This document shows positions 29,054 through 37,726 of a stretch of 37,987 bases of DNA, one piece after another. Source of the stretch: Pseudomonas sp. PB120 (GTDB lineage: Bacteria; Pseudomonadota; Gammaproteobacteria; Pseudomonadales; Pseudomonadaceae); contig NZ_RWIN01000109.1 in the NCBI RefSeq assembly GCF_009761815.1, positions 1 to 37,987 on the forward strand, given 5' to 3'. Position 1 is the first letter of the stretch. Each line of letters opens with the position of its first letter. The position numbers and the translations under genes are program-made. The notes beneath the pieces are model-generated. The model was not told the DNA's origin, searched no databases, and saw only the letters and a program-made list of their open reading frames with translations.

Positions 29054-30535
29054 TTAGCGCATCACAAAAGGGTCAGGCATCGGTGCCTGGGAGAGGTTGA
29101 TCCACACCGTTTTCAGCTCGGTGTAGGCCAGCACCGAATCGATGCCGCTTTCGCGTCCATAGCCGCTGTTCTTGAAACCGCCGATAGGCGCCATGGCCGA
29201 CACGGCACGGTAGGTGTTGACCCAGATGATTCCTGAACGCACGTCCCGGGCCAGGCGGTGGGCGCGGCCCAGGTCGCGGGTCCAGATCCCGGCGGCGAGG
29301 CCGAACTGCGAGTCGTTGGCAATCGCCAGGGCTTCGGCTTCGTCTTTGAAGCGAATGACCGAGGCCACCGGGCCGAAGACTTCTTCCTGCATGATCTTCA
29401 TCGAGTTGCGGTCGCATTCGAACAAGGTCGGCTCGTAGAACCAGCCTTCGCCCAGATTTTCCGGACGCTTGCCGCCCAGGCGCAGACGTGCACCTTCAGC
29501 GATGGCATCGGCGACCAGGCCTTCGACCACGGCCAGTTGCTGGGCGGTGGCCATCGGGCCCATTTCGCTGCTGTCTTCCTGCGGACTGCCGATGCGGATG
29601 CGCTTGGCGCGCTCCACCAGGCGGTCGACGAACTCGTCGTAGATCTCGTCCTGGACCAGCAGCCGTGAGCCGGAAACGCAGCTTTGACCGGAGGCCGCGT
29701 AGATCCCGGCGATCGCGCCGTTGATCGCGCTGTCGAGGTCGGCATCGGCAAAGATGATGTTCGGCGATTTGCCGCCCAGTTCCAGCGACAGCTTGGCGAA
29801 GTTTTCGGCGCTGCTGCGCACCACATGCCGGGCGGTTGCGGCGCCGCCGGTGAAGGCGATCTTGCGCACCAGCGGATGGCGGGTGAGGGCCGCGCCGGTG
29901 CTTGGGCCGTAACCGGTGACCACGTTGACCACCCCCGGCGGAATTCCGGCTTCCAGTGCCAGTCGCGCCAGTTCGAGGATGGTGGCCGAGGCATGCTCGG
30001 ACGGTTTGATCACGATGGTGTTGCCGGCGGCCAGGGCCGGGGCGAGTTTGATCGCGGTCAGGTACAGCGGGCTGTTCCAGGGAATGATCGCGGCGACCAC
30101 GCCCATCGCTTCGTGCACGGTGTAGGCAAACAGGTCGGGCTTGTCCAGCGGCAGGGTGCCGCCTTCGAGCTTGTCGGCCAGGCCGGCGGTGTAGTGGAAA
30201 AACTCCGGCAGGTAGCTGACCTGGCCGCGGGTTTCGCGGATCAGCTTGCCGTTGTCGCGGCTTTCCAGCTGCGCCAGTTGCTCTTTGTTTTCGGCAATCA
30301 GGTCGCCCAGGCGTCGCAACAACTTGCCCCGCGCCGTGGCGGTCAAGCCGCGCCAGGCCGGGCTGTCGAACGCCGTCTGCGCCGCCTGGACCGCGCGCTC
30401 GACATCGGCTTCGTCGGCATCGGGCAGTTCAGCCCAGGCTTGGGCCAGTGCCGGGTTGAGGCTTTCAAAGGTCTTGCCGGAGAGGGCATCGACCCATTCG
30501 CCGCCGATGCACATCTGGAAGCGTTCGAGTGTCAT
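29054..30535 (-). CDS. Aldehyde dehydrogenase family protein
   Basis: A 493-aa NAD(P)+-dependent aldehyde dehydrogenase. Catalytic Glu252 (LELGGKSPNIIFADAD) and Cys286 (ASGQSCVSGSRL) are intact; the cofactor-binding run IIPWNSPLYLTAIKLAPALA and the late GPVASVIRFKDEAEALAIAN are as expected. It differs clearly from the SSADH-like enzyme two genes on, so the pathway has two aldehyde oxidation steps. Its end (SGYGRESGIDSVLAYTELKT) is of the betaine-aldehyde / hydroxymuconic-semialdehyde type. It overlaps the alpha/beta hydrolase gene by 4 bp. The exact substrate cannot be read from sequence. Confidence 0.9.
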   Translation of the reverse strand: MTLERFQMCIGGEWVDALSGKTFESLNPALAQAWAELPDADEADVERAVQAAQTAFDSPAWRGLTATARGKLLRRLGDLIAENKEQLAQLESRDNGKLIRETRGQVSYLPEFFHYTAGLADKLEGGTLPLDKPDLFAYTVHEAMGVVAAIIPWNSPLYLTAIKLAPALAAGNTIVIKPSEHASATILELARLALEAGIPPGVVNVVTGYGPSTGAALTRHPLVRKIAFTGGAATARHVVRSSAENFAKLSLELGGKSPNIIFADADLDSAINGAIAGIYAASGQSCVSGSRLLVQDEIYDEFVDRLVERAKRIRIGSPQEDSSEMGPMATAQQLAVVEGLVADAIAEGARLRLGGKRPENLGEGWFYEPTLFECDRNSMKIMQEEVFGPVASVIRFKDEAEALAIANDSQFGLAAGIWTRDLGRAHRLARDVRSGIIWVNTYRAVSAMAPIGGFKNSGYGRESGIDSVLAYTELKTVWINLSQAPMPDPFVMR

Positions 30536-31365
30536 GCAACGATCCCCTTAATTTGGTTTTGTCGGGCGTTTGCCGTGTCCAGGAATTCCAGCAACAGCTG
30601 GTTGACCAGGCGCGGCGACTCTACGGGCATCATATGCCGCTGCTCGGCGAGCACGGCAACTGTCGCACCGGGAATTCGCTCGGCCAGTTCGCGGGCCATT
30701 TGCGGGGTCGAACCCGGATCGAGTTCCCCGGTCGCGATCAGGGTGGGCACCTGGATGCTGGCCAGATCGTCGGCGCGGTACATGTCCTGGGTGGCGAACA
30801 GTTCATAGGTGGTCAGGTAGCCCTGGGGATCATTGTTCGCCAGGGTCTGGCGCAGCGCGGCAATCTGCGCCGGATTGGCCGCCTGGTATTCGCGGCTGAA
30901 CCAGCGCGACAGCGCGGCCTCGGCATTGGCATCCGGCCCGTGCTCGGCCGCCTGTGCGGTGCGGGCGATCACGCCGGCGCGCTGCTCGGGGCTGCGATTG
31001 AACACGCTGTTGAGCACCACCAGGCCTTGCAGGCGTTGCGGGTAATGCAGGGCAAACGCCCGCGCGACCAGCCCGCCCATGGAAAACCCGATCACCGTCG
31101 CCTGCGGTAACTGCAGGTGGTCGAGCAGCTCCAGCAACTGATCGGCGTAACCGAGCAGTGGCGTGCCACTTTCGGGGCGCGGACTGGCGCCGTGGCCGAG
31201 CATGTCGTAGGCGATCACGCGGTACTTCGTGGCCAGGCCCACGACCTGGCCGCCCCACATTTCTTTGTTCAGGCCCACGCCGTGGATCAAGACCACGGGC
31301 TGGCCTTGGCCGGTCGCCAGGTAACTGGTGCCAGCCGGGGTGCGTTCAGCGGTGAGCCGAATCAT
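30532..31365 (-). CDS. Alpha/beta-fold hydrolase
   Basis: A 277-aa alpha/beta hydrolase. It has the oxyanion segment PVVLIHGVGLNKEMW, the nucleophile elbow GFSMGG with Ser95, a late acid in TGELDPGSTP, and the catalytic His in EQRHMMPVESP. It resembles enol-lactone or C-C bond hydrolases of degradative pathways (PcaD/RutD type), which fits its place among aldehyde dehydrogenases. I use the ATG at 31365, which has AGGAG six bases upstream; the ATG at 31380 lies inside that region. The leader carries an AACAAAAA catabolite-repression motif. Second gene of the cluster, overlapping the aldehyde dehydrogenase gene by 4 bp. Confidence 0.88.
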   Translation of the reverse strand: MIRLTAERTPAGTSYLATGQGQPVVLIHGVGLNKEMWGGQVVGLATKYRVIAYDMLGHGASPRPESGTPLLGYADQLLELLDHLQLPQATVIGFSMGGLVARAFALHYPQRLQGLVVLNSVFNRSPEQRAGVIARTAQAAEHGPDANAEAALSRWFSREYQAANPAQIAALRQTLANNDPQGYLTTYELFATQDMYRADDLASIQVPTLIATGELDPGSTPQMARELAERIPGATVAVLAEQRHMMPVESPRLVNQLLLEFLDTANARQNQIKGIVA

Positions 31366-31383
31366 GGAGCGCTCCTGCATACC

Positions 31384-31391
31384 TTTTTGTT
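31384..31391 (-). promoter_or_regulatory. Candidate Crc/Hfq CA motif (hydrolase leader)
   Basis: AACAAAAA on the minus strand fits AAnAAnAA, 18 bases before the hydrolase ATG and just upstream of AGGAG. It suggests catabolite repression of the cluster. Confidence 0.4.
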
Positions 31392-31410
31392 GTAGTGGCT
31401 CTCACCGGAA

Positions 31411-32001
31411 TTACTGGGCCTTTTCGGCCGCCAGCTCTTCCAGGTCGATGTAGCGATTGCCGATGCGTGGGTGCAGGCGGCCGCCATCGGCACACCCCAG
31501 GACCACGACGATTTCGTCGGCGCGCGGTGCGTCTTCGATCTGCATTTCCAGGGTGATGTAGTGCGAACGCAGGCCTTCGTCGTCCTTGTGCATCATCGGG
31601 ATCTGGATCGAGGTGCCAGGGCCGCCGCGCTTGTTGGTGAAGCTCAGGTAGCTCTTGGCTTTCACCGCTTCGCGGTAATGATTGCCAAAGCGCAGGGTGT
31701 GGATCACGGCGGAAGCGTGCTCGATTTCACCGTCCGCACCGACCACCGCAGCCTTGCCGTAGGCCTCGATCTTGTCGGCGCCACCGATGATGCCCACCAG
31801 GCGTTCAACCATCATTGCGCCGAGGTCGGAGCAGTTGGCGCGAATTTGCGGTTTCAGGTCTTCGACAAAGCCGCTGCCTACCCAAGGGTTCTTCATCACG
31901 ACCGCCAGGCCAACCATGGTCACAGGCGTGTCAGAGGCCTTGCCGCCTTCAATGAAGGTTTCTTCGACGTAGCTGACGATCTTGCGGATTTCGAAACTCA
32001 T
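31411..32001 (-). CDS. Amino acid synthesis (AA_synth) family protein
   Basis: A 196-aa protein of the AA_synth family. Visible marks are the start FEIRKIVSYVEETFIEGG, the VVMKNPWVGSGFVEDLKPQI helix-strand, GADKIEAYGKAAVVGADGEI, HASAVIHTLRFGNHYREAV and the end EIVVVLGCADGGRLHPRIGN. The family name is historical; members often occur in catabolic clusters with amidases and oxygenases, and their biochemical role is not settled. First gene of the minus-strand cluster. GGAG is seven bases before the ATG, and the ATGGTATACCAT palindrome begins 41 bases upstream of the start, at the likely promoter. Confidence 0.82.
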   Translation of the reverse strand: MSFEIRKIVSYVEETFIEGGKASDTPVTMVGLAVVMKNPWVGSGFVEDLKPQIRANCSDLGAMMVERLVGIIGGADKIEAYGKAAVVGADGEIEHASAVIHTLRFGNHYREAVKAKSYLSFTNKRGGPGTSIQIPMMHKDDEGLRSHYITLEMQIEDAPRADEIVVVLGCADGGRLHPRIGNRYIDLEELAAEKAQ

Positions 32002-32041
32002 GAGCTGCTCCGTATGAGGGTTGTGAGTGTCTGTGCGTCTG

Positions 32042-32053
32042 ATGGTATACCAT
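32042..32053. promoter_or_regulatory. Candidate GntR operator ATGGTATACCAT
   Basis: A perfect 12-bp palindrome 41 bases before the start of the cluster's first gene. It overlaps a possible promoter on the minus strand (TTGCAC, TATTAT). The TGGTATACCA core is like FadR-subfamily operators; the cluster's own GntR/FCD regulator is the likely binder. No copy was found before the GntR gene itself. Confidence 0.55.
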
Positions 32054-32236
32054 AATACCGACAGTGCAAGTGCCCGGCATGAATTTCTGGACGCAAGGCG
32101 ACAAAACGCAGCAGAGTCACTAAAGCGAATAAAAACTATTGAAAAAAACTTCCATAAGCTTTAAACGGAAGGCTCACTGGCATATTGCTAGCAACCACTG
32201 AGTGAGAATCGCCACTAATTGGCACAGGGAGCGCTG

Positions 32237-35134
32237 ATGAGTTTTCGTCCATTGACCGACTTCTCGCGGCAATTAAGCGACCGCGACGTTGTCGCATCTC
32301 AATCAGAAGGGAATTCGGAAACTGGCGGCATGGCCTACGCAGGCAACGAAAAAAATATCGAACACTTGCTGGACTCAGCGCGTCACTGGGACCACACCAC
32401 GGCGTGGGTGGTTTACCGCGCCGGTGAGCAGATGCATTTGGTTGGACAGGGCGATCCACGGGTGCAGTGGCCGTCAAGCGTTGCGAATGATGAGTTCGAA
32501 GCCTTTTGCGAAGCCTGGCAGTTGCACCGTTGGCCGACCGGCCGAGGCGAAAGCGTGCTGGGTTGGCTGCTCGCACCCATTGACGACGCTGCGGAGCCCG
32601 CACTCGCCGAATTTGCCCAGCGCCTGGGCGTTCAGGTGCAGACCGATACCCTGGCTCGTGCGCAGATCACTCAGCGTGTGCTGTATGAAATCACCTACCT
32701 GGCCAGCTCGACCCGCGACCGCTCAGTGTTTCTGGTGGGAGTCCACCGGCTGCTGGCCAGCCTGATCGACGCCGAGAACTTCTATCTCGCGCTGTATGAC
32801 CCGCACAGCGGCAAAATCGACTACCCGTATTACGTCGACATCATCGACGTGGATGCCCTGGAGTCCGAGAACTACGAATTCCTTGATCGCTCGCACCTGT
32901 CCATGACCGGCCAGGTGTTGACCAGTGGCCAGCCGTTGCTGATTGACTCCGCCGGCATTCTCGCGGCTCAGGCCGAGGGTCGTTTTTACTGCATCGGTGA
33001 TCGCCCCGAGTTCTGGATGGGCGCCCCGCTGAAAAATGCCTCGGACGAGGTGTTCGGCATGCTGGCGATGCAGGTCTACGACGTTTCCCGCACCTACAGC
33101 GCTGAAGACCGCGCGCTGTTTCTGGTGGTGGCCCGTCACGTGGCGATGGCGCTGGACCGGATTCTGCACCGCGAGGACCTCGAAGAGACGGTGATGCGCC
33201 GCACTCTGGAGCTGTCGGAACTCAACGACGCCTTGCGCCAGGAAGTGGCAGACCGCGAGCGCGCCGAACATCTGCAGAGCGCGTTGTTCCAGATTGCTGA
33301 ACTGTCGAGCCAGCCGGGCGACATGGCTGAATTGTTCCAGACTTTGCATGGCATCGTTGGCGACCTGCTGTTCGCGCAGAACTTCTATATTGCGCTGTTC
33401 GACGATGCGACCACTGAAGTGACCTTTCCGTACTACGTCGATGAACGCCAGACCACTTGCCCGGCGGCGCGGCGGGGGCGTCGCGGCTTGACCGAGTACG
33501 TGATCCGTCAACGCCGTCCTTGCCTGATCGACGTCGACGAGGCAGAGCGGTTGTCAGCGCAGGATGAAATCGAGCTGGCCGATGAGTATGTCCGTTCCTA
33601 TTCCTGGCTGGGCATTCCCTTGTTCGATGGCGATGTAGTGCGCGGCGTGCTGGCGGTGCAAAGCTATACCTCGCAGGTGCGATACACCCTGCGCGACCAG
33701 GAACTGCTGACGTTCGTGTCGCGGCACATCGACACCGCGTTGTCGCGACGCACGGCCGCCGAAGCGATCCATGCCGCCAACCTCAAGCTCGAAGCCCGGG
33801 TGCAGAACCGTACCCGCGAGCTCGATCACGCCAACGCCAAGTTGCAACACGAAAACTCTCACGATGCGCTGACCGGGCTGCCGAACCGTACTTATTTGCA
33901 ACAGCGCCTCAACCTGGCCTGGTCGCAGTTTGGCAGCGAAGGCGGGCACCTGGCGGTGATGTTCATCGACCTTGATCGCTTCAAGATGGTCAACGACAGC
34001 CTCGGCCACCATTTTGGCGACCTGCTGCTGATGCAGGCCGCGCACCGTTTACGCGGCTGCCTGCGTGACACCGACATGCTGGCACGCCTGGGTGGCGATG
34101 AGTTTGCGGTGCTCGCGCCCGAGGCGCCGCTGGACGTGGTGATCGAAATCGCCGAACGAATCCTGGTGGCGTTCGACCTGCCGTTTTTCATCAACGGTTA
34201 TGAAGTGTTTTCGTCCTGCAGTATCGGGATTGTCAGCGCCGACAGTCAGTTCCATCACGAGCCGGCCGACTTGCTGCGCGATGCCGATGCGGCGATGTAC
34301 CGGGTCAAAAGCGCCGGGCGCGACAGCTACGCGGTGTTCAACCAGGAAGTGCGGCGCGAAGTGTCGGACCAGGTCGAGCGTGAAGGGGCGTTGCGCAACG
34401 CCCTCAAGCGGACCGACGAACTGCTGCCGTATTTCCAGCCGATTGTCAGCGTCGAAACCGGGGAACTGTTGGCCCTTGAGGCACTGATCCGCTGGCATCA
34501 GCCGGGCGGCCGGGTGATCGCACCGGGCGAGTTCTTGCCCGATGTCGAGGGCCTGCGCCTGATCGGTCGACTGGACCTGTACATGCTCAACAGCATCGCA
34601 GCGATCCTCGCCCAACCCGAACACGCCAATTGGCCGCCGGTGCACGTCAATTGCTCCAGCTACAGCATGACGCGCCCGGACTTTGCCAGTGAGGTGCTGG
34701 CCCTGTTGGCGCGGCATCAGGTCGAACCGTCGCGGATCTGCCTGGAGCTGACCGAAGGTGCACTGGTGGCCGAACCGGCGATTGCCCGCTTGACCATGCA
34801 GCAATTGGCCGACAACGGCATGTCGGTGGTGCTCGATGACTTCGGTGCAGGGTTTTCATCCCTGAGCTATGTGCATCAATACCGCTTCAGCGGCTTGAAG
34901 ATCGACAAGTCGTTCATCCTCGAACTGACCACCAGCCCCCGCAGTCGCGCCATTGTCCGGGCGATTGTGCGCATGGCCGAATCGCTGGACCTCAGCGTGG
35001 TGGCCGAAGGCGTCGAGGATGAAGCGACGCTGGTCCTGCTGCGCGAAATGGGCGCGGGGCAGGCCCAGGGTTACTACTTTGCCAAGCCGATGGGGCTGGA
35101 GGCGTTGTTGGCGAGTTCACTGCTCGAACGCTAG
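32237..35134 (+). CDS. GAF-GAF-GGDEF-EAL cyclic-di-GMP enzyme
   Basis: A 965-aa cytoplasmic signalling protein without clear membrane segments. Order: an N-terminal region (1-135) of no known domain, GAF1 (about 145-305), a coiled coil (RTLELSELNDALRQEVADRE), GAF2 (about 340-500), a second coiled coil, GGDEF (about 540-700) and EAL (about 715-960). The GGDEF motif is intact near 618, preceded by an inhibitory-site RDTD. The EAL domain has EAL near 747, ELTEGAL, DDFGAG, KIDKSF and AEGVED, so both cyclase and phosphodiesterase look active. The two GAF domains start alike (NFYLALYD, NFYIALFD), suggesting duplication. ATG at 32237 follows AGGGAG. Single gene, probably not tied to the catabolic cluster. 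Confidence 0.93.
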   Translation: MSFRPLTDFSRQLSDRDVVASQSEGNSETGGMAYAGNEKNIEHLLDSARHWDHTTAWVVYRAGEQMHLVGQGDPRVQWPSSVANDEFEAFCEAWQLHRWPTGRGESVLGWLLAPIDDAAEPALAEFAQRLGVQVQTDTLARAQITQRVLYEITYLASSTRDRSVFLVGVHRLLASLIDAENFYLALYDPHSGKIDYPYYVDIIDVDALESENYEFLDRSHLSMTGQVLTSGQPLLIDSAGILAAQAEGRFYCIGDRPEFWMGAPLKNASDEVFGMLAMQVYDVSRTYSAEDRALFLVVARHVAMALDRILHREDLEETVMRRTLELSELNDALRQEVADRERAEHLQSALFQIAELSSQPGDMAELFQTLHGIVGDLLFAQNFYIALFDDATTEVTFPYYVDERQTTCPAARRGRRGLTEYVIRQRRPCLIDVDEAERLSAQDEIELADEYVRSYSWLGIPLFDGDVVRGVLAVQSYTSQVRYTLRDQELLTFVSRHIDTALSRRTAAEAIHAANLKLEARVQNRTRELDHANAKLQHENSHDALTGLPNRTYLQQRLNLAWSQFGSEGGHLAVMFIDLDRFKMVNDSLGHHFGDLLLMQAAHRLRGCLRDTDMLARLGGDEFAVLAPEAPLDVVIEIAERILVAFDLPFFINGYEVFSSCSIGIVSADSQFHHEPADLLRDADAAMYRVKSAGRDSYAVFNQEVRREVSDQVEREGALRNALKRTDELLPYFQPIVSVETGELLALEALIRWHQPGGRVIAPGEFLPDVEGLRLIGRLDLYMLNSIAAILAQPEHANWPPVHVNCSSYSMTRPDFASEVLALLARHQVEPSRICLELTEGALVAEPAIARLTMQQLADNGMSVVLDDFGAGFSSLSYVHQYRFSGLKIDKSFILELTTSPRSRAIVRAIVRMAESLDLSVVAEGVEDEATLVLLREMGAGQAQGYYFAKPMGLEALLASSLLER

Positions 35135-35162
35135 GGCCCGAGCCGTTCAAGTCAGGCTGAAC

Positions 35163-36434
35163 TCACCATAGCTTCCAGGTGTAATCGACGTTCAACCGCA
35201 GCTCATTGTCATCCCGATGGCTGGCCCGGGCGGTGAAGTCGTTGCGGTACCAGGCGTTGCGCACCCGCAGGGCCAGGCCTTTAAGGGGCGTGCCCTGCAG
35301 CACGTAGGACAGTTCGATATCCTTTTCGCTTTCCTTCAGGTTGGAGCCTCCCAGCTTGGGCAACTCAATGTTGTCGCCGCTGACGTAGCGCAGCATGCCG
35401 TTGAGCCCCGGCAACCCCATGGCCACGAAGTTGTAGTCGTACTTGACTTGCCAACTGCGTTCCTTGGGGTTGAGGAACTCGGAGCTCATCGTGCCTTCGG
35501 TAATGACCAGCGGCTCGGTGCCGAACAGGTAGGGCATGGCAGACTCGCCGGTCAGTTGCATGTAGCCGGCACCGAATTTGTGGGCGCCCAACGAATACGT
35601 CAGCATCAATGCCGCATTGCGGTTGTCCACCGGGCCGGCCTTGGCGGCGCCGTCTTCACCGGTGACGAACAGGCGAAAGTCGCTTTTCAGGCTGCCGGGG
35701 CCCATCGGACGATTATCGACAAAGCCGTAGAAGTCCTTGCGGTACAGGTCGGCGAGTTCCGCGTGGTAGTACTTCAACGTCAATTGCGGCGACCAGGCGT
35801 AGTCGCCGCCGATGAAGGAAAAGCGGTCTGATTCGGCGGCGCCGTTGAAGCGTCCGTTGGGTGAACTCACCGACATTTTCTGGTAGTCGGTGGAGTCGCG
35901 CAGGTTGATGCGATCCAGCCAGCCGAGGTGCAGCGTCAGGTTGTCGATTTCCTGGGACTTGAGGTACGCGCCACGAAACGTTTGTGGCAGCAGGCGGGTC
36001 GGGCTGGCGAAGGCGATCGGCAGGAAGGTGCTGATGGTGCCCAGTTGCAATTCGCTTTTCGAGACCCTGGCTTTGGCGGTCAGCCCCAGTTCCGAATAGT
36101 CACTGGCCGGTTCCCGGGTGGTGGCGCTGTAAGGCAGCAGGCCGGTGCCGGCGCGATCCGGCGAAGAATCCAGGCGCACACCCAGCAGACCCTGGGCGTC
36201 CAAGCCGAACCCCACCGGCCCATCGGTGTAGCCCGAACGCACGTTGAGGATGAAGCCTTGCGCCCACTCGCGGGCAGCGGCCTGGGGCGTGGCGTTCACG
36301 TAATTGCGGTCGAAGTAATAGTTGCGCATCGTCAGGTCGGCGTGGCTGTCATCGACAACGTCGCTGGCGCCGGCCTGACCAAGGAAGAAAACGCAGGTGC
36401 AAGCGCTGAGCGCCCCAAGAGAAATCCTGAGCAT
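35163..36434 (-). CDS. OprD-family outer-membrane porin
   Basis: A 423-aa outer-membrane channel of the OprD family, which admits specific small acids. A signal peptide (MLRISLGALSACTCVFFLGQ, cleaved after QAGA) leads into SDVVDDSHADLTMRNYYFDR and the typical REWAQGFILNVRSGYTDGPV segment with DAQGLLGVRLDSS. Later strands follow (GAYLKSQEIDNLTLHLGW; KERSWQVKYDYNFVAMGLPG), ending in the aromatic ELRLNVDYTWKLW, as expected for BamA recognition. ATG at 36434 is chosen; a GTG four codons earlier (36446) is possible. The gene follows the MhpT-like transporter on the same strand, so it probably takes up the same aromatic acid across the outer membrane. Confidence 0.92.
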   Translation of the reverse strand: MLRISLGALSACTCVFFLGQAGASDVVDDSHADLTMRNYYFDRNYVNATPQAAAREWAQGFILNVRSGYTDGPVGFGLDAQGLLGVRLDSSPDRAGTGLLPYSATTREPASDYSELGLTAKARVSKSELQLGTISTFLPIAFASPTRLLPQTFRGAYLKSQEIDNLTLHLGWLDRINLRDSTDYQKMSVSSPNGRFNGAAESDRFSFIGGDYAWSPQLTLKYYHAELADLYRKDFYGFVDNRPMGPGSLKSDFRLFVTGEDGAAKAGPVDNRNAALMLTYSLGAHKFGAGYMQLTGESAMPYLFGTEPLVITEGTMSSEFLNPKERSWQVKYDYNFVAMGLPGLNGMLRYVSGDNIELPKLGGSNLKESEKDIELSYVLQGTPLKGLALRVRNAWYRNDFTARASHRDDNELRLNVDYTWKLW

Positions 36435-36448
36435 GGCAGTGTTCACTT

Positions 36449-36456
36449 TTATTGTT
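36449..36456 (-). promoter_or_regulatory. Crc/Hfq CA motif in the oprD leader
   Basis: AACAATAA on the minus strand (inside TACAACAATAAAA), 14 bases before the ATG or 2 bases before the alternative GTG. The same TACAACAATAAAA string precedes mhpT, which supports a shared catabolite-repression signal. Confidence 0.55.
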
Positions 36457-36467
36457 GTAGGAAGGTG

Positions 36468-36488
36468 CCCGCGCCTTCGCGGCGCGGG
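36468..36488 (-). terminator. Strong GC hairpin between mhpT and oprD
   Basis: CCCGCGCC / GGCGCGGG stem of 8 bp around a 5-base loop, in the 72-bp gap. There is no T run on either strand, so it is not a clean intrinsic terminator. It may cause partial termination or protect the 3' end of the mhpT message. Confidence 0.35.
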
Positions 36489-36506
36489 GGTGTTACGGGT
36501 TGGGCG

Positions 36507-37712
36507 TCAGTCGGCGCTGGTGCCGTTGCGTCGAACCGACAGGTAAAACATCGCCAATGCCGCAATGACAATCCCCGGCGCCGAGGCCAGCATCACGCCG
36601 GTGGTACCGGTGCCCAGCGCGAGCATCTTGCCGGCCACCAGCGGTCCGCTCATGGCGCCCAGCCGGCCGATGGCGACCGCACTGCCCACGCCCGTGGCGC
36701 GGATGGACGGGCGATAGAAATGCGGTGCCAAGGCATACAGCACGCACTGCCCGCCAGTGGCGAAAAAACCGGCGATGAAACCGGCCGCCAGCATGCTTTG
36801 CAGTTGGCTGACCATGCCCAGCGCGGTCAGCGAACCGAGCAGCCCGACGTAGATCAGCGCCGACAATGCCCAGGCCGGCAGTCGGTCCATCACCCAACCC
36901 AGCAGCAAGGTCCCGGTCGCGGCGCCCAGTTGCAGGGCGAACATCACCCAGCTGGCCTCGCGACCACTGAAACCCTGGCCAACCAACAGGCTCGGCAGCC
37001 AGTTGATCAGGATGTAAACCACCATGAGCGTGAAGAAGTAACTCACCCAGATCATGGCCGTCGGCAGCGCGGCGCCTTCACGGAACAGACCGCGGACAAC
37101 GCCGACGGGGGCGGCGTCCCGGGCATTGCGGAACTGCGCCGACTCAGGCAGATAAAGCCCCAGCAGCGGTACGATCAGCAGCGGTACCAGGCCGCCGACG
37201 TAGAACACCACCTGCCAGCCGCCGGCCAATTGCGCGATGCCGATGCTGGCGGCCATCGCGGCCCCCAACGGCACGCCGCAATACATCAGGCTCACGGCCA
37301 TGCCACGCAGTTTTGGGCCGGCGACTTCACTGGTCAGCGCGATCAGGTTGGGCAGGGCGGCGCCCAAACCCACGCCCGTGAGGCAGCGGGCAACCAACAA
37401 GCTGTTGAAATCCCAGGCCATGGCCGTGACCAGCGAGAACAGTCCGAACAGCGCCACCGACGCCATCAGCACACGTTTACGGCCGATGCGGTCAGCCATC
37501 AGGCCGCCGAGGAAAGCACCGGGCAGCAGGCCGAAAATTCCAGCACTGAACACCCAGCCCATGTGTAATTTATCGAGTTCGAACGCGGCCGCCATGCCTT
37601 GAGCGGCAATCCCGGAGGCTTGCAGGTCGAGGCCTTCCATCAGGGCGACGAGGAAACACAGGGCGATGGTTCGTGTCATGTGCAGCGGTGTTGCCAGGTT
37701 GAGCGTTGTCAT
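36507..37712 (-). CDS. mhpT: MhpT-like aromatic acid:H+ symporter (MFS)
   Basis: A 401-aa inner-membrane transporter of the aromatic acid:H+ symporter group of the MFS, with twelve helices. The group signature ALMEGLDLQASGIAAQGM is in TM1, followed by FSAGIFGLLPGAFLGGLMAD and the loop 2-3 motif DRIGRKRVLM, then GLGAALPNLIALTSEVAGPK and VSLMYCGVPLGAA. This run closely matches what I recall of E. coli MhpT, the 3-(3-hydroxyphenyl)propionate carrier. ATG at 37712; the ribosome-binding site is weak, and an AACAATAA motif lies just upstream. It lies between the aldolase gene at the window edge and the OprD porin, a sensible uptake pair for the meta-cleavage pathway. Confidence 0.88.
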   Translation of the reverse strand: MTTLNLATPLHMTRTIALCFLVALMEGLDLQASGIAAQGMAAAFELDKLHMGWVFSAGIFGLLPGAFLGGLMADRIGRKRVLMASVALFGLFSLVTAMAWDFNSLLVARCLTGVGLGAALPNLIALTSEVAGPKLRGMAVSLMYCGVPLGAAMAASIGIAQLAGGWQVVFYVGGLVPLLIVPLLGLYLPESAQFRNARDAAPVGVVRGLFREGAALPTAMIWVSYFFTLMVVYILINWLPSLLVGQGFSGREASWVMFALQLGAATGTLLLGWVMDRLPAWALSALIYVGLLGSLTALGMVSQLQSMLAAGFIAGFFATGGQCVLYALAPHFYRPSIRATGVGSAVAIGRLGAMSGPLVAGKMLALGTGTTGVMLASAPGIVIAALAMFYLSVRRNGTSAD

Positions 37713-37726
37713 GGGGTGTACCCGTT

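Noticed and set aside
32179..32190. Sigma-54-like sequence TGGCATATTGCT before the GGDEF-EAL gene
   Set aside because: The GG and GC elements are about two bases too close for a sigma-54 promoter.
35928..37568. 546-codon plus-strand frame opposite oprD and mhpT
   Set aside because: It spans two real minus-strand genes and their gap, and the product is glutamine/arginine-rich with no domain.
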